This document shows positions 45,039-54,361 of a stretch of DNA of 62,746 bases, piece after piece (position 1 is the stretch's first letter; every line of letters begins with the position of its first letter). This DNA comes from Actinomycetota bacterium. Lineage in GTDB: Bacteria > Actinomycetota > Actinomycetes > Streptosporangiales > Streptosporangiaceae. The translations under genes and the position numbers were made by a program. The notes under the pieces were generated by a model. The model had not been told where the DNA came from and ran no database searches. It saw only the letters and a program-made list of their open reading frames with translations. Where the stretch lies: the NCBI GenBank assembly GCA_003164955.1, contig PLRW01000247.1:1-62746 (forward strand), written 5' to 3'.

Positions 45039-46610
45039 ATGAGTGGCGACGGCAAGCTCGGCCGGAGAGCATTCCTCGGGGCAGCCGCGGCCGGGACCAT
45101 AGCGGCCGCCGTCGCGGCCTGCTCGAAGCCGGCGGCCGGAAGCGGGACGGCCGCCCCGGCCGCCAGCCGGACCCCGCGGCCCTCCTCCGCGCCGATCGCG
45201 GAGAACGCGCGGCCCGGCGACCCGCACTGGGTGATCCGCCATCTGGGCGCCGAGCACGAGATCGAGGGGTACGCGGGCCAGGCCAGCGTGCGGCAGGGGG
45301 ACCCATTCCCGCTGTTCGTCTCGTCCACGTCCGCGGGGTACCAGGTGACCGCGTACCGGCTGGGCTGGTACCAGGGCTACGGGGCGCGCAAGGTGTGGCA
45401 ATCCGGCCCGCTGCGCGGCCACCAGCAGAACGGCCCCGTGCTGACCCCCTCGACGAACACGATCCAGACGGACTGGGACCCGATGCTGGACGTGCCCACG
45501 GACGACTGGCCGCCGGGCTCGTACCTGCTCCGGCTGGACGCGGACTCGGGAGGGCAGCGTTACGTGCCGGTGACCGTCCGCTCGGCCAGCACCGCGGGCA
45601 AAGTCGTCATCAAGAACGGCATCGAGACCTGGCAGGCGTACAACACCTGGGGCGGCTACGACCTGTACAAGGGCCCGCAGGGCGACTACGCGAACCGGTC
45701 CCGGGTCGTCAGCCTCGACCGCCCGTACGACGGGAACGGCGCGGACATGTTCCTGACCTACGAGCGGAACGTGGTCAAGCTGGCCGAGTTCATGGGCATC
45801 CCGCTCGCCTACGTGACCAGCATGGACATCGCCGCGGACCCGCACCTGCTGGACGGGGCCAGCGCGGTGCTCTCGCTCGGGCACGACGAGTACTGGTCAC
45901 CGGGCGAGCGCGCCAACGTGACCGCCGCCCGGGACGCGGGCGTCAACCTGGCCTTCCTCGGGGCGAACGCGCTGTTCCGGCGCACCCGGCTGGAGGCCAC
46001 CGCCCTGGGCCAGGACCGGCTCGTCGTCTGTTACAAGACCAGCTACACCGACGACCCGATGTACGGCCAGGACCCGTCGCTGGTGACCAGCGACTGGCGC
46101 GATGTACCGAGCCCCGACCCGGAGTCCTCGCTCATCGGCACGCTGTACGAGTCCTACCCGGCGACCGCCGCCTACCGGGTGGTGAGCCCGTCCAGCTGGG
46201 TGTTCAAGGGCACCGGCGTCCCCGCGGGCGCTTCCTTCAGCAACCTGGTCGGCATCGAATACGACCGGGTCAACCCCGGTTACCCGGTTCAGCGGCCGAT
46301 CGAGGTACTGTCACACTCCCCGCTGATCTGCCAGGGCGTCAGCAGCTACGGTGATTCGGCCTACTACACGCACTCCGGCGGGGCCGGCGTCTTCAATGCG
46401 GGCACCATGCGCTGGGTGGAAGCGATCTTCGGCGACGAGCCGCACGGGATCTCCGGGACGGCGACGACCTTCGTCCGCCAGGTCACCGCGAACATCCTCC
46501 GCGCCTTCGCCGACGGCCCGGCGGCCGGCAAGTATCCCGCCCACGACAACCTGGACGCCATGCACGAATACGCCGGCGACCGCATCGGCGCCGGCAGCGT
46601 CCTGTCCTGA
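45039..46610 (+). CDS. Tat-exported protein with N,N-dimethylformamidase beta-subunit-like domain
   Basis: This 523-residue protein begins with a twin-arginine signal (GRRAFLGAAAAGTIAAAVAAC, lipobox-like Cys near 28), so it is probably a Tat-exported lipoprotein. Residues about 60-185 form a beta-rich domain, and 190-510 match the C-terminal domain family named after the N,N-dimethylformamidase beta subunit, with IETWQAYNTWGGYDLY, LSLGHDEYWSPGERANV and NLAFLGANALFRR. The biological substrate of exported actinobacterial members is unknown. The ATG has no evident ribosome site. It stands alone, 28 bases before the DNA methyltransferase gene. Confidence 0.8.
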   Translation: MSGDGKLGRRAFLGAAAAGTIAAAVAACSKPAAGSGTAAPAASRTPRPSSAPIAENARPGDPHWVIRHLGAEHEIEGYAGQASVRQGDPFPLFVSSTSAGYQVTAYRLGWYQGYGARKVWQSGPLRGHQQNGPVLTPSTNTIQTDWDPMLDVPTDDWPPGSYLLRLDADSGGQRYVPVTVRSASTAGKVVIKNGIETWQAYNTWGGYDLYKGPQGDYANRSRVVSLDRPYDGNGADMFLTYERNVVKLAEFMGIPLAYVTSMDIAADPHLLDGASAVLSLGHDEYWSPGERANVTAARDAGVNLAFLGANALFRRTRLEATALGQDRLVVCYKTSYTDDPMYGQDPSLVTSDWRDVPSPDPESSLIGTLYESYPATAAYRVVSPSSWVFKGTGVPAGASFSNLVGIEYDRVNPGYPVQRPIEVLSHSPLICQGVSSYGDSAYYTHSGGAGVFNAGTMRWVEAIFGDEPHGISGTATTFVRQVTANILRAFADGPAAGKYPAHDNLDAMHEYAGDRIGAGSVLS

Positions 46611-46638
46611 GTCAGCGGAACACAGTACGGTCTCTGTC

Positions 46639-47700
46639 GTGGGTGAAAGACCGGCCAAGGACACGGCGTACGTTCTCCACAGGGGGGATGTACGGGAGGC
46701 GTACGGCCGATGGCCCGTCCCGGCGGCCATCATCAGCGACGGCGCCTACGGCGTCCGGGGGTTTCACGGTGACACTACCGGCCCCGCTGGACTTGCCGAG
46801 TGGTACCGGCCTCATGTTGAGGAGTGGAGTAAGGCTGCCCATCCAGCGACGACGCTCTGGTTCTGGAACACAGAGGTCGGATGGGCGACGGTACACCCGC
46901 TCTTTGCCGCCCATGGGTGGGATTATGTGGAAACTGTCACCTGGGACAAGGGATTGGCGCATATCGCGGGGAATGTTAACGGGAAAACCATCCGGCGATT
47001 CCCCGTCGTGAGCGAAGTATGCGTCCTGTACCAGCGCCGTTTCGAGGTAGCGGGACCAGATGGCCCGATGCCGGTGCAGCAATGGCTTCGTCATGAATGG
47101 CAGCGGTCAGGCCTTCTCCTCTACCAGGCTAACGAGGCGTGTGGGGTCAAGAACGCCGCCACCCGCAAGTACCTCACGCAAGACTGGCTCTGGTACTGGC
47201 CACCCGGGCTGATGATGGAGCGTCTCGCGGCCTACGCCAACGACCATGGTGCCGAGTCAGGCTGGCCGTATTTCTCGCTTGACGGCGAGAAACCCGTGAC
47301 GGCCAAGCTCTGGGATTCGCTGCGCTACCGATGGAATCACACCCACGGCCTCACGAATGTCTGGAGCAGACCCCCGCTGCATGACAGCGAGCGCTTGAAG
47401 GGGACCATGCGGCGGGCAGCGCCACGTGTGTACAAGCCGACAGCGGCGAGTGCCGCGCATCTTAACCAAAAGCCACTGGAGTTCATGGAGCGCATCATCT
47501 ACGCGGTGACCGAGCCAGACGACGTTGTATGGGAGCCGTTTGGCGGCCTGGCGTCCGCTTCGGTGGCCGCAGTGGCACTCGGGCGCCGGCCGTACGCAGC
47601 GGAGATAGACGATCACTTCGCCCAACTGGCTGAGGAGCGAATTCAGTTCGCTCTGCGAGAGCGTGACATAGCGGCCGAGGGCCACACGTTTCTTCCTTGA
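46639..47700 (+). CDS. Solitary DNA methyltransferase (N6-adenine or N4-cytosine type)
   Basis: This 353-residue protein has the beta-class motif order. Motif IV is SDGAYG (33-38) in place of the usual S/N/D-PP-Y; target-recognition sequence fills the middle; and HLNQKPLEFMERII and WEPFGGLASASVAA (EPFGG at 299-303, the SAM-binding motif I) lie near the end. It probably methylates DNA on an exocyclic amine, although the altered motif IV is a reason for caution. No restriction endonuclease or second subunit is adjacent. Codon third positions are visibly less GC-rich than in all neighbours, and the GTG start lacks a ribosome site, both signs of recent transfer. Confidence 0.8.
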   Translation: MGERPAKDTAYVLHRGDVREAYGRWPVPAAIISDGAYGVRGFHGDTTGPAGLAEWYRPHVEEWSKAAHPATTLWFWNTEVGWATVHPLFAAHGWDYVETVTWDKGLAHIAGNVNGKTIRRFPVVSEVCVLYQRRFEVAGPDGPMPVQQWLRHEWQRSGLLLYQANEACGVKNAATRKYLTQDWLWYWPPGLMMERLAAYANDHGAESGWPYFSLDGEKPVTAKLWDSLRYRWNHTHGLTNVWSRPPLHDSERLKGTMRRAAPRVYKPTAASAAHLNQKPLEFMERIIYAVTEPDDVVWEPFGGLASASVAAVALGRRPYAAEIDDHFAQLAEERIQFALRERDIAAEGHTFLP

Positions 47701-47913
47701 TCGGCGTCGCTTTTCCGCAGCATGGGGCTGTCGCGCAACTGGTCTCAAGCCAGGTCGGGCCCCCACTCAGGGTGCTCAGTCTGACCAAAGGTGGCGTTCG
47801 CGCCCCACCTTGGACCCGGTTTTGGCTCAAAGATGGGGCTTGACACACCACGGCTCGGAGTTATGCGACAGCCTCGAATTTACCGAAAATCGACGCCGAT
47901 CATGGTCAGCCCG

Positions 47914-48972
47914 CTACTTCTTCAGGTGCGGGGCGAGGAGGGCCAGGTCCGGGTCGCTGAGGCGGTCGTTGGCGGTCGCAGCCTGGTGCCAGTGCGGGTA
48001 GATCAGGTCCGGCGTGCTCACCTGATCCAGAGCGGCGCGCTCGTCGCTGGACAGGACCAGATCCGCGGCGGCCAGGTTGTCGGTGAGCTGCTCGTCGGTC
48101 CGCGCCCCGATAACAAGCGAGGTCACGCCCGGCCGGCCGAGCAGCCAGGCCAGTGCGACCTGGGCGGCCGACACGCCGTGGGCCTTGGCCACGTCCACCA
48201 GGACCTCGATCGTGTCGTAGAGCCGGTCCTCGTTGCGCACCGGCGGCTCGTTCCACTCCTCACTCAGGTGGCGCGAGTTCTCCGGCTGCTCGGCATCCCG
48301 GCGGAACTTGCCGGACAGCAGGCCGCCCGCCAAGGGGCTCCACACCAGGATGCCGAGGCCCTGGTCGAGCGCCAGCGGCACCAGTTCGTACTCGGCGTCC
48401 CGCGCCTCCAGGGAGTAATAGATCTGCTCAGCGACGAAACGCTCGTGACCGCGGGCGTCCGCGGCAGCCAGCGCCTTCATCAGCTGCCAGCCTGAGTAGT
48501 TCGAGGCCGCGAGGTAGCGCACCTTGCCCGCCTGGACGAGCGAATCCAGGGTGGACAGCGTCTCCTGCACCGGGGTCTGCCCGTCCCACTCGTGCACGTG
48601 ATAGATGTCGATGTGGTCGGTGCCCAGACGGCGCAGGCTCGCCTCGACACCGCTCAGGATGTGGTGCCGCGACAGCCCGGCGTCGTTCGGGCCGCCGCCC
48701 ATCGGCATCCGGACCTTGGTGGACAGCAGCAGGTCATCCCGCTTGCCCTTGATGGCCTGGCCGACCAGTTCCTCGGCCGTACCCTCCGAGTAGACGTCCG
48801 CGGTGTCGATCAGGTTCACCCCGGCGTCCAGGGCCATGCCGATCTGGCGCCGCGCGCCCTCGATGCCGGTCGAGCCGACCGCGCTGAACCCTCCCTTGCC
48901 GCCGAACGTCATCGTGCCGAGGGTCAGCGTCGAAATCCGGAGGCCACTCCGGCCAAGCTGTCGGTATTCCAT
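47914..48972 (-). CDS. Aldo/keto reductase
   Basis: This 352-residue cytoplasmic NADPH-dependent reductase has the (beta/alpha)8 fold of the voltage-gated-channel beta-subunit-like AKR group: MEYRQLGRSGLRIS, DTADVYSEGTAEELVG (catalytic Asp and Tyr), STKVRMPMG (Lys) and IDIYHVHEWDGQTP (His). The NADPH-binding end contains SPLAGGLLSGKF and VIGARTDEQLTDNL. The ATG follows AAGGGTT-type sequence. Substrate unknown. The 213 bases downstream of its stop, up to the methyltransferase gene, hold no feature that I can support. Confidence 0.9.
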   Translation of the reverse strand: MEYRQLGRSGLRISTLTLGTMTFGGKGGFSAVGSTGIEGARRQIGMALDAGVNLIDTADVYSEGTAEELVGQAIKGKRDDLLLSTKVRMPMGGGPNDAGLSRHHILSGVEASLRRLGTDHIDIYHVHEWDGQTPVQETLSTLDSLVQAGKVRYLAASNYSGWQLMKALAAADARGHERFVAEQIYYSLEARDAEYELVPLALDQGLGILVWSPLAGGLLSGKFRRDAEQPENSRHLSEEWNEPPVRNEDRLYDTIEVLVDVAKAHGVSAAQVALAWLLGRPGVTSLVIGARTDEQLTDNLAAADLVLSSDERAALDQVSTPDLIYPHWHQAATANDRLSDPDLALLAPHLKK

Positions 48973-49177
48973 GATGGAACCCTTCCCGCAGGACTCGTCT
49001 TAAATGCTCCAGAGCCAAACTTACGACCAGGCCACGCCGGCGCCTCCCGCGGGCCCGCGGGCTGCAAGATCCTTCCGCGTGTGACCAGGCCCATTACGGG
49101 TACGCGGAGCATTGCGGACCGGTCACCTGGAACCGGACGAAACCGCAGGCCCGGGCACCGGCACCGGAAGGGGAGGG

Positions 49178-50173
49178 ATGCTCAGCTACTTTCTCGCGGT
49201 GCTCGCGGCAGGCGCCAACGCCACCTCGTCGGTCCTGCAGCGTAAGGCCAACCGGGAGATACCGCAAAAAGAGAACCTGAGCTGGAAGCTCATCCGCAGC
49301 CTGCTGCACAAGCCGGTGTGGTTCGGCGGAATTCTCGCCGTGACCGTGGGTTTCCTGCTCCAGGCCACCGCGCTGGGTGAGGGTGAGCTGAGCGTCGTCG
49401 AGCCCATCCTCGTGCTGGAACTGCCGCTCACGCTGATCATCGCGTCCCGGGTGTTCGGTTCGAACATGGGCTGGCGGGAGTGGGTGCCGGCGCTGGCGAT
49501 GACCGCCGGACTGGCGGGCCTGCTGTACTTCCTGTCCCCCACGCCCGGCCGGTCGGACAAGGTGCATCCGTACGTCTGGCTGATCGGCATCGGCGTGAAC
49601 CTGGCGGTGGTCGGCGCGCTGGTCGCGTGGGGACGCCAGGGACCCGCCGGGCGAAACGGCGGCGGTAAGGACGGAAAGGGCAACGGCGGTAAGCGGAGCA
49701 GCTCGCACCAGGCCGCGGTCTTCGGGGTCGCCGGAGGGACGGCCTTCGGACTGACCGCGGCGCTGATGAAGGGGATGACCACACACTTCTCGAACGGGTT
49801 CGGGGCGATCTTCACCAGCTGGCAGCTCTACGCGATGGTCTCCACCGGAGCGCTCGGGATGTTCCTGGTGCAGTCGGCACTGAACGCGGGGCAGCTGATC
49901 GCGGCCCAGCCCGGCCTCACCCTGTCCGATCCGATCGTATCCATCCTCTGGGGCGTGCTGGCGTTCCACGAGAAGGTCAGCGGCGGAACGCTCAGCCTGC
50001 TGTTCGCGGCGCTCAGCACCCTCCTTATGGCGGCCGCCGTGCTGGCCCTCGCCCGGTCGCCGGTGCTCGCCGCTGATCAGCAGCGGGCGGCTCAGCAGCA
50101 GGCGGCGGCCGATCGCCGGGACCAGCGGGGCGGCGAGCCGCAGAGCGAGTCGCCGCACGCCGCCCGCAGTTGA
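49178..50173 (+). CDS. EamA/DMT-type membrane transporter
   Basis: This 331-residue protein has nine or ten hydrophobic helices in two repeats split by a Gly/Lys-rich loop (about 163-185, GGGKDGKGNGGKRSS), the layout of the drug/metabolite transporter superfamily. MLSYFLAVLAAGANATSSVLQRKANRE at the start and LSDPIVSILWGVLAFHEKVSGG near residue 250 are characteristic of an actinobacterial DMT subgroup. ATG 49178 follows GGGAGGG closely. The substrate is unknown. The C-terminal 45 residues are hydrophilic and overlap the convergent small gene. Confidence 0.85.
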   Translation: MLSYFLAVLAAGANATSSVLQRKANREIPQKENLSWKLIRSLLHKPVWFGGILAVTVGFLLQATALGEGELSVVEPILVLELPLTLIIASRVFGSNMGWREWVPALAMTAGLAGLLYFLSPTPGRSDKVHPYVWLIGIGVNLAVVGALVAWGRQGPAGRNGGGKDGKGNGGKRSSSHQAAVFGVAGGTAFGLTAALMKGMTTHFSNGFGAIFTSWQLYAMVSTGALGMFLVQSALNAGQLIAAQPGLTLSDPIVSILWGVLAFHEKVSGGTLSLLFAALSTLLMAAAVLALARSPVLAADQQRAAQQQAAADRRDQRGGEPQSESPHAARS

Positions 50174-50495
50174 CCGGTGCGCGGGCCGGCCGGATGCCCG
50201 CCAACCGGATCCTTAACGCGGAACTCTGCGGGCGCATGTGCCGCCGGTCGAACTGGCGCCAGTCCTCCCGGCCGTCGGGCCACCGGATGAGCGCGGCCCA
50301 CCCACCGCGGTAGCGCGCCCACGCGACGATCAGGCAGGGGCGCCAACTGGTGTCGCTGTACAGCACCTCGGCCGTCCGGCGCACCGGCGCCCGGCGCGGG
50401 CTGTCCATCAGTTCACCGGCCGGCACCCTGGACAGCATCGGGACGGTTCCGACCGGCGGCGGATAGCCTCCAGAGGACGTTTTCCCAGCTCCCAT
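50025..50495 (-). CDS. Small protein with tryptophan-rich WPDGREDW motif
   Basis: This 156-residue protein has a folded-looking core (about 40-92: AEVLYSDTSWRPCLIVAWARY and AALIRWPDGREDWRQFD) that resembles small actinobacterial proteins of about 90 residues with a beta-barrel-like pattern. The remaining C-terminal part is Arg/Pro/Ala-rich and antisense to the end of the transporter gene (149-base overlap), so the true end or start may differ. Function unknown; no nearby gene explains it. Confidence 0.5.
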   Translation of the reverse strand: MGAGKTSSGGYPPPVGTVPMLSRVPAGELMDSPRRAPVRRTAEVLYSDTSWRPCLIVAWARYRGGWAALIRWPDGREDWRQFDRRHMRPQSSALRIRLAGIRPARAPVNCGRRAATRSAARRPAGPGDRPPPAAEPPAADQRRAPATGRGPARRPP

Positions 50496-50625
50496 GGCTT
50501 AGACGATAACAGATTCGAATTAGCAGCGAGGGTAACTGAAAGGATCGAACGCAAAGTCGTTACGACGCGCCGGCTGGACCCAGCCAACCGTTGAGCCGCC
50601 CTCCGGTTCTAGATAGATGAACAAA

Positions 50626-50640
50626 AGGTAAATTTTACCT
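50626..50640. promoter_or_regulatory. AT-rich palindrome AGGTAAA-T-TTTACCT
   Basis: A perfect seven-base dyad with a one-base centre lies about 90 bases before the CYTH-CHAD gene, in a stretch (50500-50700) that is much more AT-rich than the surroundings. It is a good candidate operator or promoter element for that gene. Confidence 0.45.
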
Positions 50641-50729
50641 AAACGGAAGTTTTCGGGAATATGGCCGGGAATCGTTAAAATTTGCCGCGGGGCCGAGTCG
50701 GCGGGACCTGCCGGGGTAGATCACGGGTC

Positions 50730-52265
50730 ATGGTTACGGACACCCGCGAAATTGAGATGAAGTACGAAGCTGGCCCGGAGACCGTGCTCCCCCCGCTGGA
50801 GGATCTCCCGCACGTGGCCAGCGAGGCGGGCCCGGATGAACAGAAGCTCGAGGCGGAGTACTACGATACTCCGGACTTGCGGTTGCTGCGGGCCGGCGTC
50901 ACGCTGCGGAGGCGCCGCGGCGGCAAGGACGCGGGCTGGCACCTGAAGCTGCCCGCCGGGCCGCAGACGCGCCGCGAGATACGGGTGCCGCTCGGCCGCT
51001 CCAGCCGGGCCGTACCGGCCGAGCTGGCCAGCCTGGCCCGCGTGTACACCCGGGGGGAGACGCTGGCTCCGGTGGCCCGGATCGCTACCGTGCGCCGGAC
51101 CCGGACCCTGATCGACGAGGCCGGGACGTCGCTCGCCGAAGTGGTCGCCGATGAGGTCTCCGCGCAGACGCTCGGCGAATCCACGACCATTTCCAACTGG
51201 AGTGAGGTGGAGGTCGAGCTCACCGGCGGCGACCGGCGACTGCTGCGGGCCACCGACAAACGGCTGCGCCGCGGTGGCCTGCGGCCCGCGGGCCGAATGG
51301 CCAAGCTGGAGCGCGCCCTGGCCGGCCAGCTGCGCTCTGCTAGCCAGGACGGGGGCAACGGCGACGGACGGCCGGGCGGCCGCGGCTCCTCAGCCGACGT
51401 GGTCCTGGCCTACATCGAGGAGCAGGCCGCCAGGCTGAAGGCGTTCGACCCCATGGTGCGGCGCGACGAGCCCGACTCGGTGCACCAGATGCGCGTCACC
51501 ACCCGCCGGCTGCGCAGCACGCTGCAGTCGTTCGGCACGGTCGTGCGCCCGGCTGACACCCGGCATCTGGGTGATGAACTGCGGTGGCTCAGCCACGTGC
51601 TGGGCGACGCGAGGGACAGCGAGGTACTCGCCGGGCACATCCAGGCCGACGTGGACCACACGCCGCCCGAATTGGTCATGGGCCCGGTGAAGGCGCGGCT
51701 GCGGGAGCATTTCGCGCCGCTGGCGGCGCAGACCCGCACGGCCGTGCTCGAGGCCCTGGACTCGGAACGCTACTTCGCCCTGCTGAACGAGCTGGACCAG
51801 ATCCTGGCCAGCCCGCCGCTGGGCCCGGATGCGACCCTGCCCGCGAAGAAGGGCCTGGCCCGCGCGGTGGCCCGCACGTACCGGCGGACCAATCGCCGGA
51901 TGCGCCGGGCCAGGCAGGCGCACTCGGGGGAGGCCACCAATATCGCGCTGCACCGCGTGCGGCGCTCCGCCAAGCGCGCCCGGTACGCGGCCGAAGTGGC
52001 CCGTCCCGCCTACGGCCACCAGGCCAAGCGTTTCGCCAAGCGGATGAAGAAGCTCCAGTCGTCGCTGGGTACGCACCAGGACGCGGTGATCGCCCGGAGC
52101 ACCATCCGTGAGCTCGGCGTGCGGACGCACCTGGAAGGCGAGAACGCGTTCACCTTCGGGCTGCTGCACGAGCACAACACCACCGCCGTACGGGACTCGG
52201 AGCGCCAGGCCCGGAAGGACTGGAAGCGCGCGTCCCGCCCCACCTACCGGAAGTGGATGCGCTAG
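50730..52265 (+). CDS. CYTH and CHAD domain protein (polyphosphate/triphosphate-related)
   Basis: This 511-residue cytoplasmic protein has an N-terminal CYTH domain (about 5-200) with the hallmark EIEMKYE and further tunnel residues (WHLKLPAGPQTRREIRVPL, RIATVRRTRTL). A helical CHAD domain (about 225-505) with conserved His/Arg/Lys motifs (SVHQMRVTTRRLRSTL and LHRVRRSAKRARYAAEV) follows. CYTH domains hydrolyse or bind triphosphates, and CHAD domains bind polyphosphate granules. The ATG at 50730 was chosen because EIEMKYE follows within ten residues; the ribosome site is weak. It converges on the LigD-like gene. Confidence 0.9.
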   Translation: MVTDTREIEMKYEAGPETVLPPLEDLPHVASEAGPDEQKLEAEYYDTPDLRLLRAGVTLRRRRGGKDAGWHLKLPAGPQTRREIRVPLGRSSRAVPAELASLARVYTRGETLAPVARIATVRRTRTLIDEAGTSLAEVVADEVSAQTLGESTTISNWSEVEVELTGGDRRLLRATDKRLRRGGLRPAGRMAKLERALAGQLRSASQDGGNGDGRPGGRGSSADVVLAYIEEQAARLKAFDPMVRRDEPDSVHQMRVTTRRLRSTLQSFGTVVRPADTRHLGDELRWLSHVLGDARDSEVLAGHIQADVDHTPPELVMGPVKARLREHFAPLAAQTRTAVLEALDSERYFALLNELDQILASPPLGPDATLPAKKGLARAVARTYRRTNRRMRRARQAHSGEATNIALHRVRRSAKRARYAAEVARPAYGHQAKRFAKRMKKLQSSLGTHQDAVIARSTIRELGVRTHLEGENAFTFGLLHEHNTTAVRDSERQARKDWKRASRPTYRKWMR

Positions 52266-52324
52266 GCGCCGGCACCATCCCGCGGCCCTTCGTCCCGCCG
52301 GGGCGGAGGGGACGTGGGCCCGCG

Positions 52325-54220
52325 TCAGGTGATGGGGGGCAGAACCTGGTTCGTGTCCAGGACCGGCCGGAACAGGTCGCCTCGTTCGGCCAGGCGATCC
52401 ATGATGTTACGGATCGTGAAACCGTCCGGGCGCAGCGCGGGATCGCCGAGCTCGTCCCAGTCGATGGGCGCGGAGACCGGGGCTCCCGCCGACGGCCGCG
52501 GGCTGTACGGCGCGACCAGCGTCTTGTGCCCGGCGTTCTGCGTGTAGTCCAGCCGGGCGTGCCCGCTGCGGTCACGCAGTTCCCACTTCCAGCTCACCAG
52601 CTCCGGGACCACGTCGCCCACCGCGCGTGAGACCTGCTCGACCCAGGCGGTGGTCTCCGCCGGGCTGGGGCCCGGCGCGATCGGGATCCAGATCTGGATG
52701 CCACGCCGGCCGGTGACCTTGGGCTGCCCGCGGACACCGAGGTGATCAAGCGCCGTCCGATGCAGCCGGGCCAGGACCAGTACGTCGTCCCAGGAGGTGG
52801 CCGCGCCGGGATCGATGTCGATGAGCGCGTACGTGGGGCGGTCCGGGGCGTTCGCACGCGATGTCCAGGCGTGCCACTCCAGCGCGCCGTAGTTTGCCGC
52901 CCACACCAGTGCCGCAGGCTCATCCACGACCAGATAAGTGGTGGCCCGGCCCGCGCTGGCGTCGGGGTTGTCCCAGCGTGGCAGCCAGTCGGGCGCGTGC
53001 GCGGGCACCTGCTTGTGCCAGAAGCCCGGGGCGCCCGCCCCGTTCGGGTAGCGGTTCATGTTCAGCGGCCGGCCCGCGAGGTAGGGCAGGATGACCGGGG
53101 CGATCCGGGCTGCGTACGCGAGGAACTCGCGCTTGGTCACCAGCGGCTCACCGGGGCGGGCCGGGAAAAGCTCCTTGTCCAGGTTGCTCAGCCGCAGACG
53201 CCGCCCGGAGACTTCCCAGGTGCCGCCCGATCCGAGCGCCTCCAGCGCGGCGAACTCTTCCGCGGACGGCCCGTCCCCGTTCCTGCTCTGGCCGGCTCCG
53301 TCCTGGTCGTCCCCGGAGCCACCCTCCCCCTTCCGGGCGCCCCCGGCGGGCCGGCGGGTGCCCCGGGTACTCCGCGCCCGGCCGCCCCGGGCCGCGCCGG
53401 CGGGGTTCACCGCGACCGACGCCTTCGCCGGCGGCAGATCGGAACGCCACATGCGGTCCGGATCGGCCTTGACCTCATCGTTGGTGCGCCCGCTCAGCAC
53501 CGATTCCGGATGGTCGTCGGCGTTCCAGCCCTTGACCGCGTACTCATCGTGCTTGTGCAGCAGCAGCCACTGCTCCTTTCCGGACCGGTCCGGCTCGCCC
53601 CGCCGCACCAGGATGAACCGGCCGCGGAGTTTCTCCCCGTACAGGTCGGCGTGAAAATCGCCGGCCGCCACCGCAGCCGCCGGGTCGTCCGTCGCGTGCG
53701 GCTCCCATGTGCCGGTATCCCACACGATCACGTCGCCGCCGCCGTACTGCCCGGACGGGATGACCCCCTCGAAATCCACGTACTCGATGGGATGGTCCTC
53801 GACGTGGATGGCCGCGTGCCGGACATCCGGGTCCAGGGTCGGCCCCTTCGGCACGGCCCAGCTCACCAGCACGCCGTCGATCTCGAACCGCAGGTCGTAG
53901 TGCAGCCGCCGGGCCCGGTGCCGCTGCACGACGAACCGCGGGCCGCCCGCTTTCCCGCCGGGCCCCGCGCCAGGGCCCTCGCGCTGGGCGCGGGTCCGCC
54001 GGCCGCCGGGCTTACCCGAGGGCTCCGGCGTCCGCGTGAAATCGCGCTTTTCCTCGTATGACGCGAGCCGTTTTCCGGCCGGCTCGCGGGCCGGCTTCCG
54101 TGCTCTCTTCGCGGGGGCGGGCTGCTCCGCCGTCTTGCCCGGGGCTGGCGTCCTGCCCGGGGCTGCGGGCTTCTTCGCCGCGGGCTGCTTCGCGGCGGAG
54201 GTCTTCCTGGACGCCGGCAT
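52325..54220 (-). CDS. LigD-like protein: 3'-phosphoesterase plus polymerase domains, no ligase
   Basis: This 631-residue protein is related to the end-joining protein LigD. After a Lys/Ala/Pro-rich, probably disordered and DNA-binding N-terminus (1-80) it has a phosphoesterase domain (about 85-260) with FVVQRHRARRLHYDLRFE, HVEDHPIEYVDFEGVIPSGQYGGG and a following Trp-rich end. A primase-polymerase domain (about 345-630) follows, with LAGRPLNMNRYPNG and the catalytic acidic pair in YALIDIDPG. The order is phosphoesterase then polymerase, and the ATP-dependent ligase module is absent. The linker (275-340) is Gly/Arg-rich. No Ku gene is in the window. The ATG at 54220 is six bases after a possible GTG start. 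Confidence 0.88.
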   Translation of the reverse strand: MPASRKTSAAKQPAAKKPAAPGRTPAPGKTAEQPAPAKRARKPAREPAGKRLASYEEKRDFTRTPEPSGKPGGRRTRAQREGPGAGPGGKAGGPRFVVQRHRARRLHYDLRFEIDGVLVSWAVPKGPTLDPDVRHAAIHVEDHPIEYVDFEGVIPSGQYGGGDVIVWDTGTWEPHATDDPAAAVAAGDFHADLYGEKLRGRFILVRRGEPDRSGKEQWLLLHKHDEYAVKGWNADDHPESVLSGRTNDEVKADPDRMWRSDLPPAKASVAVNPAGAARGGRARSTRGTRRPAGGARKGEGGSGDDQDGAGQSRNGDGPSAEEFAALEALGSGGTWEVSGRRLRLSNLDKELFPARPGEPLVTKREFLAYAARIAPVILPYLAGRPLNMNRYPNGAGAPGFWHKQVPAHAPDWLPRWDNPDASAGRATTYLVVDEPAALVWAANYGALEWHAWTSRANAPDRPTYALIDIDPGAATSWDDVLVLARLHRTALDHLGVRGQPKVTGRRGIQIWIPIAPGPSPAETTAWVEQVSRAVGDVVPELVSWKWELRDRSGHARLDYTQNAGHKTLVAPYSPRPSAGAPVSAPIDWDELGDPALRPDGFTIRNIMDRLAERGDLFRPVLDTNQVLPPIT

Positions 54221-54361
54221 GATCACACCGTTCCCCCGGGCACGCCGCTCACACGCCCGCCGTAACCCCGGCCGACGAGGCGGGACACGCGGCGGCAGGC
54301 CACGCGCCGCTGCGGCACGGTCTACACTTCCCGGGAAGCAGCCACAGATGGAGAGCGGCCA

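Noticed and set aside
47701..47913. Restriction endonuclease partner for the DNA methyltransferase
   Set aside because: Only about 210 bases lie downstream before the aldo/keto reductase gene, and upstream is an exported amidase-like protein; no endonuclease motif is present.
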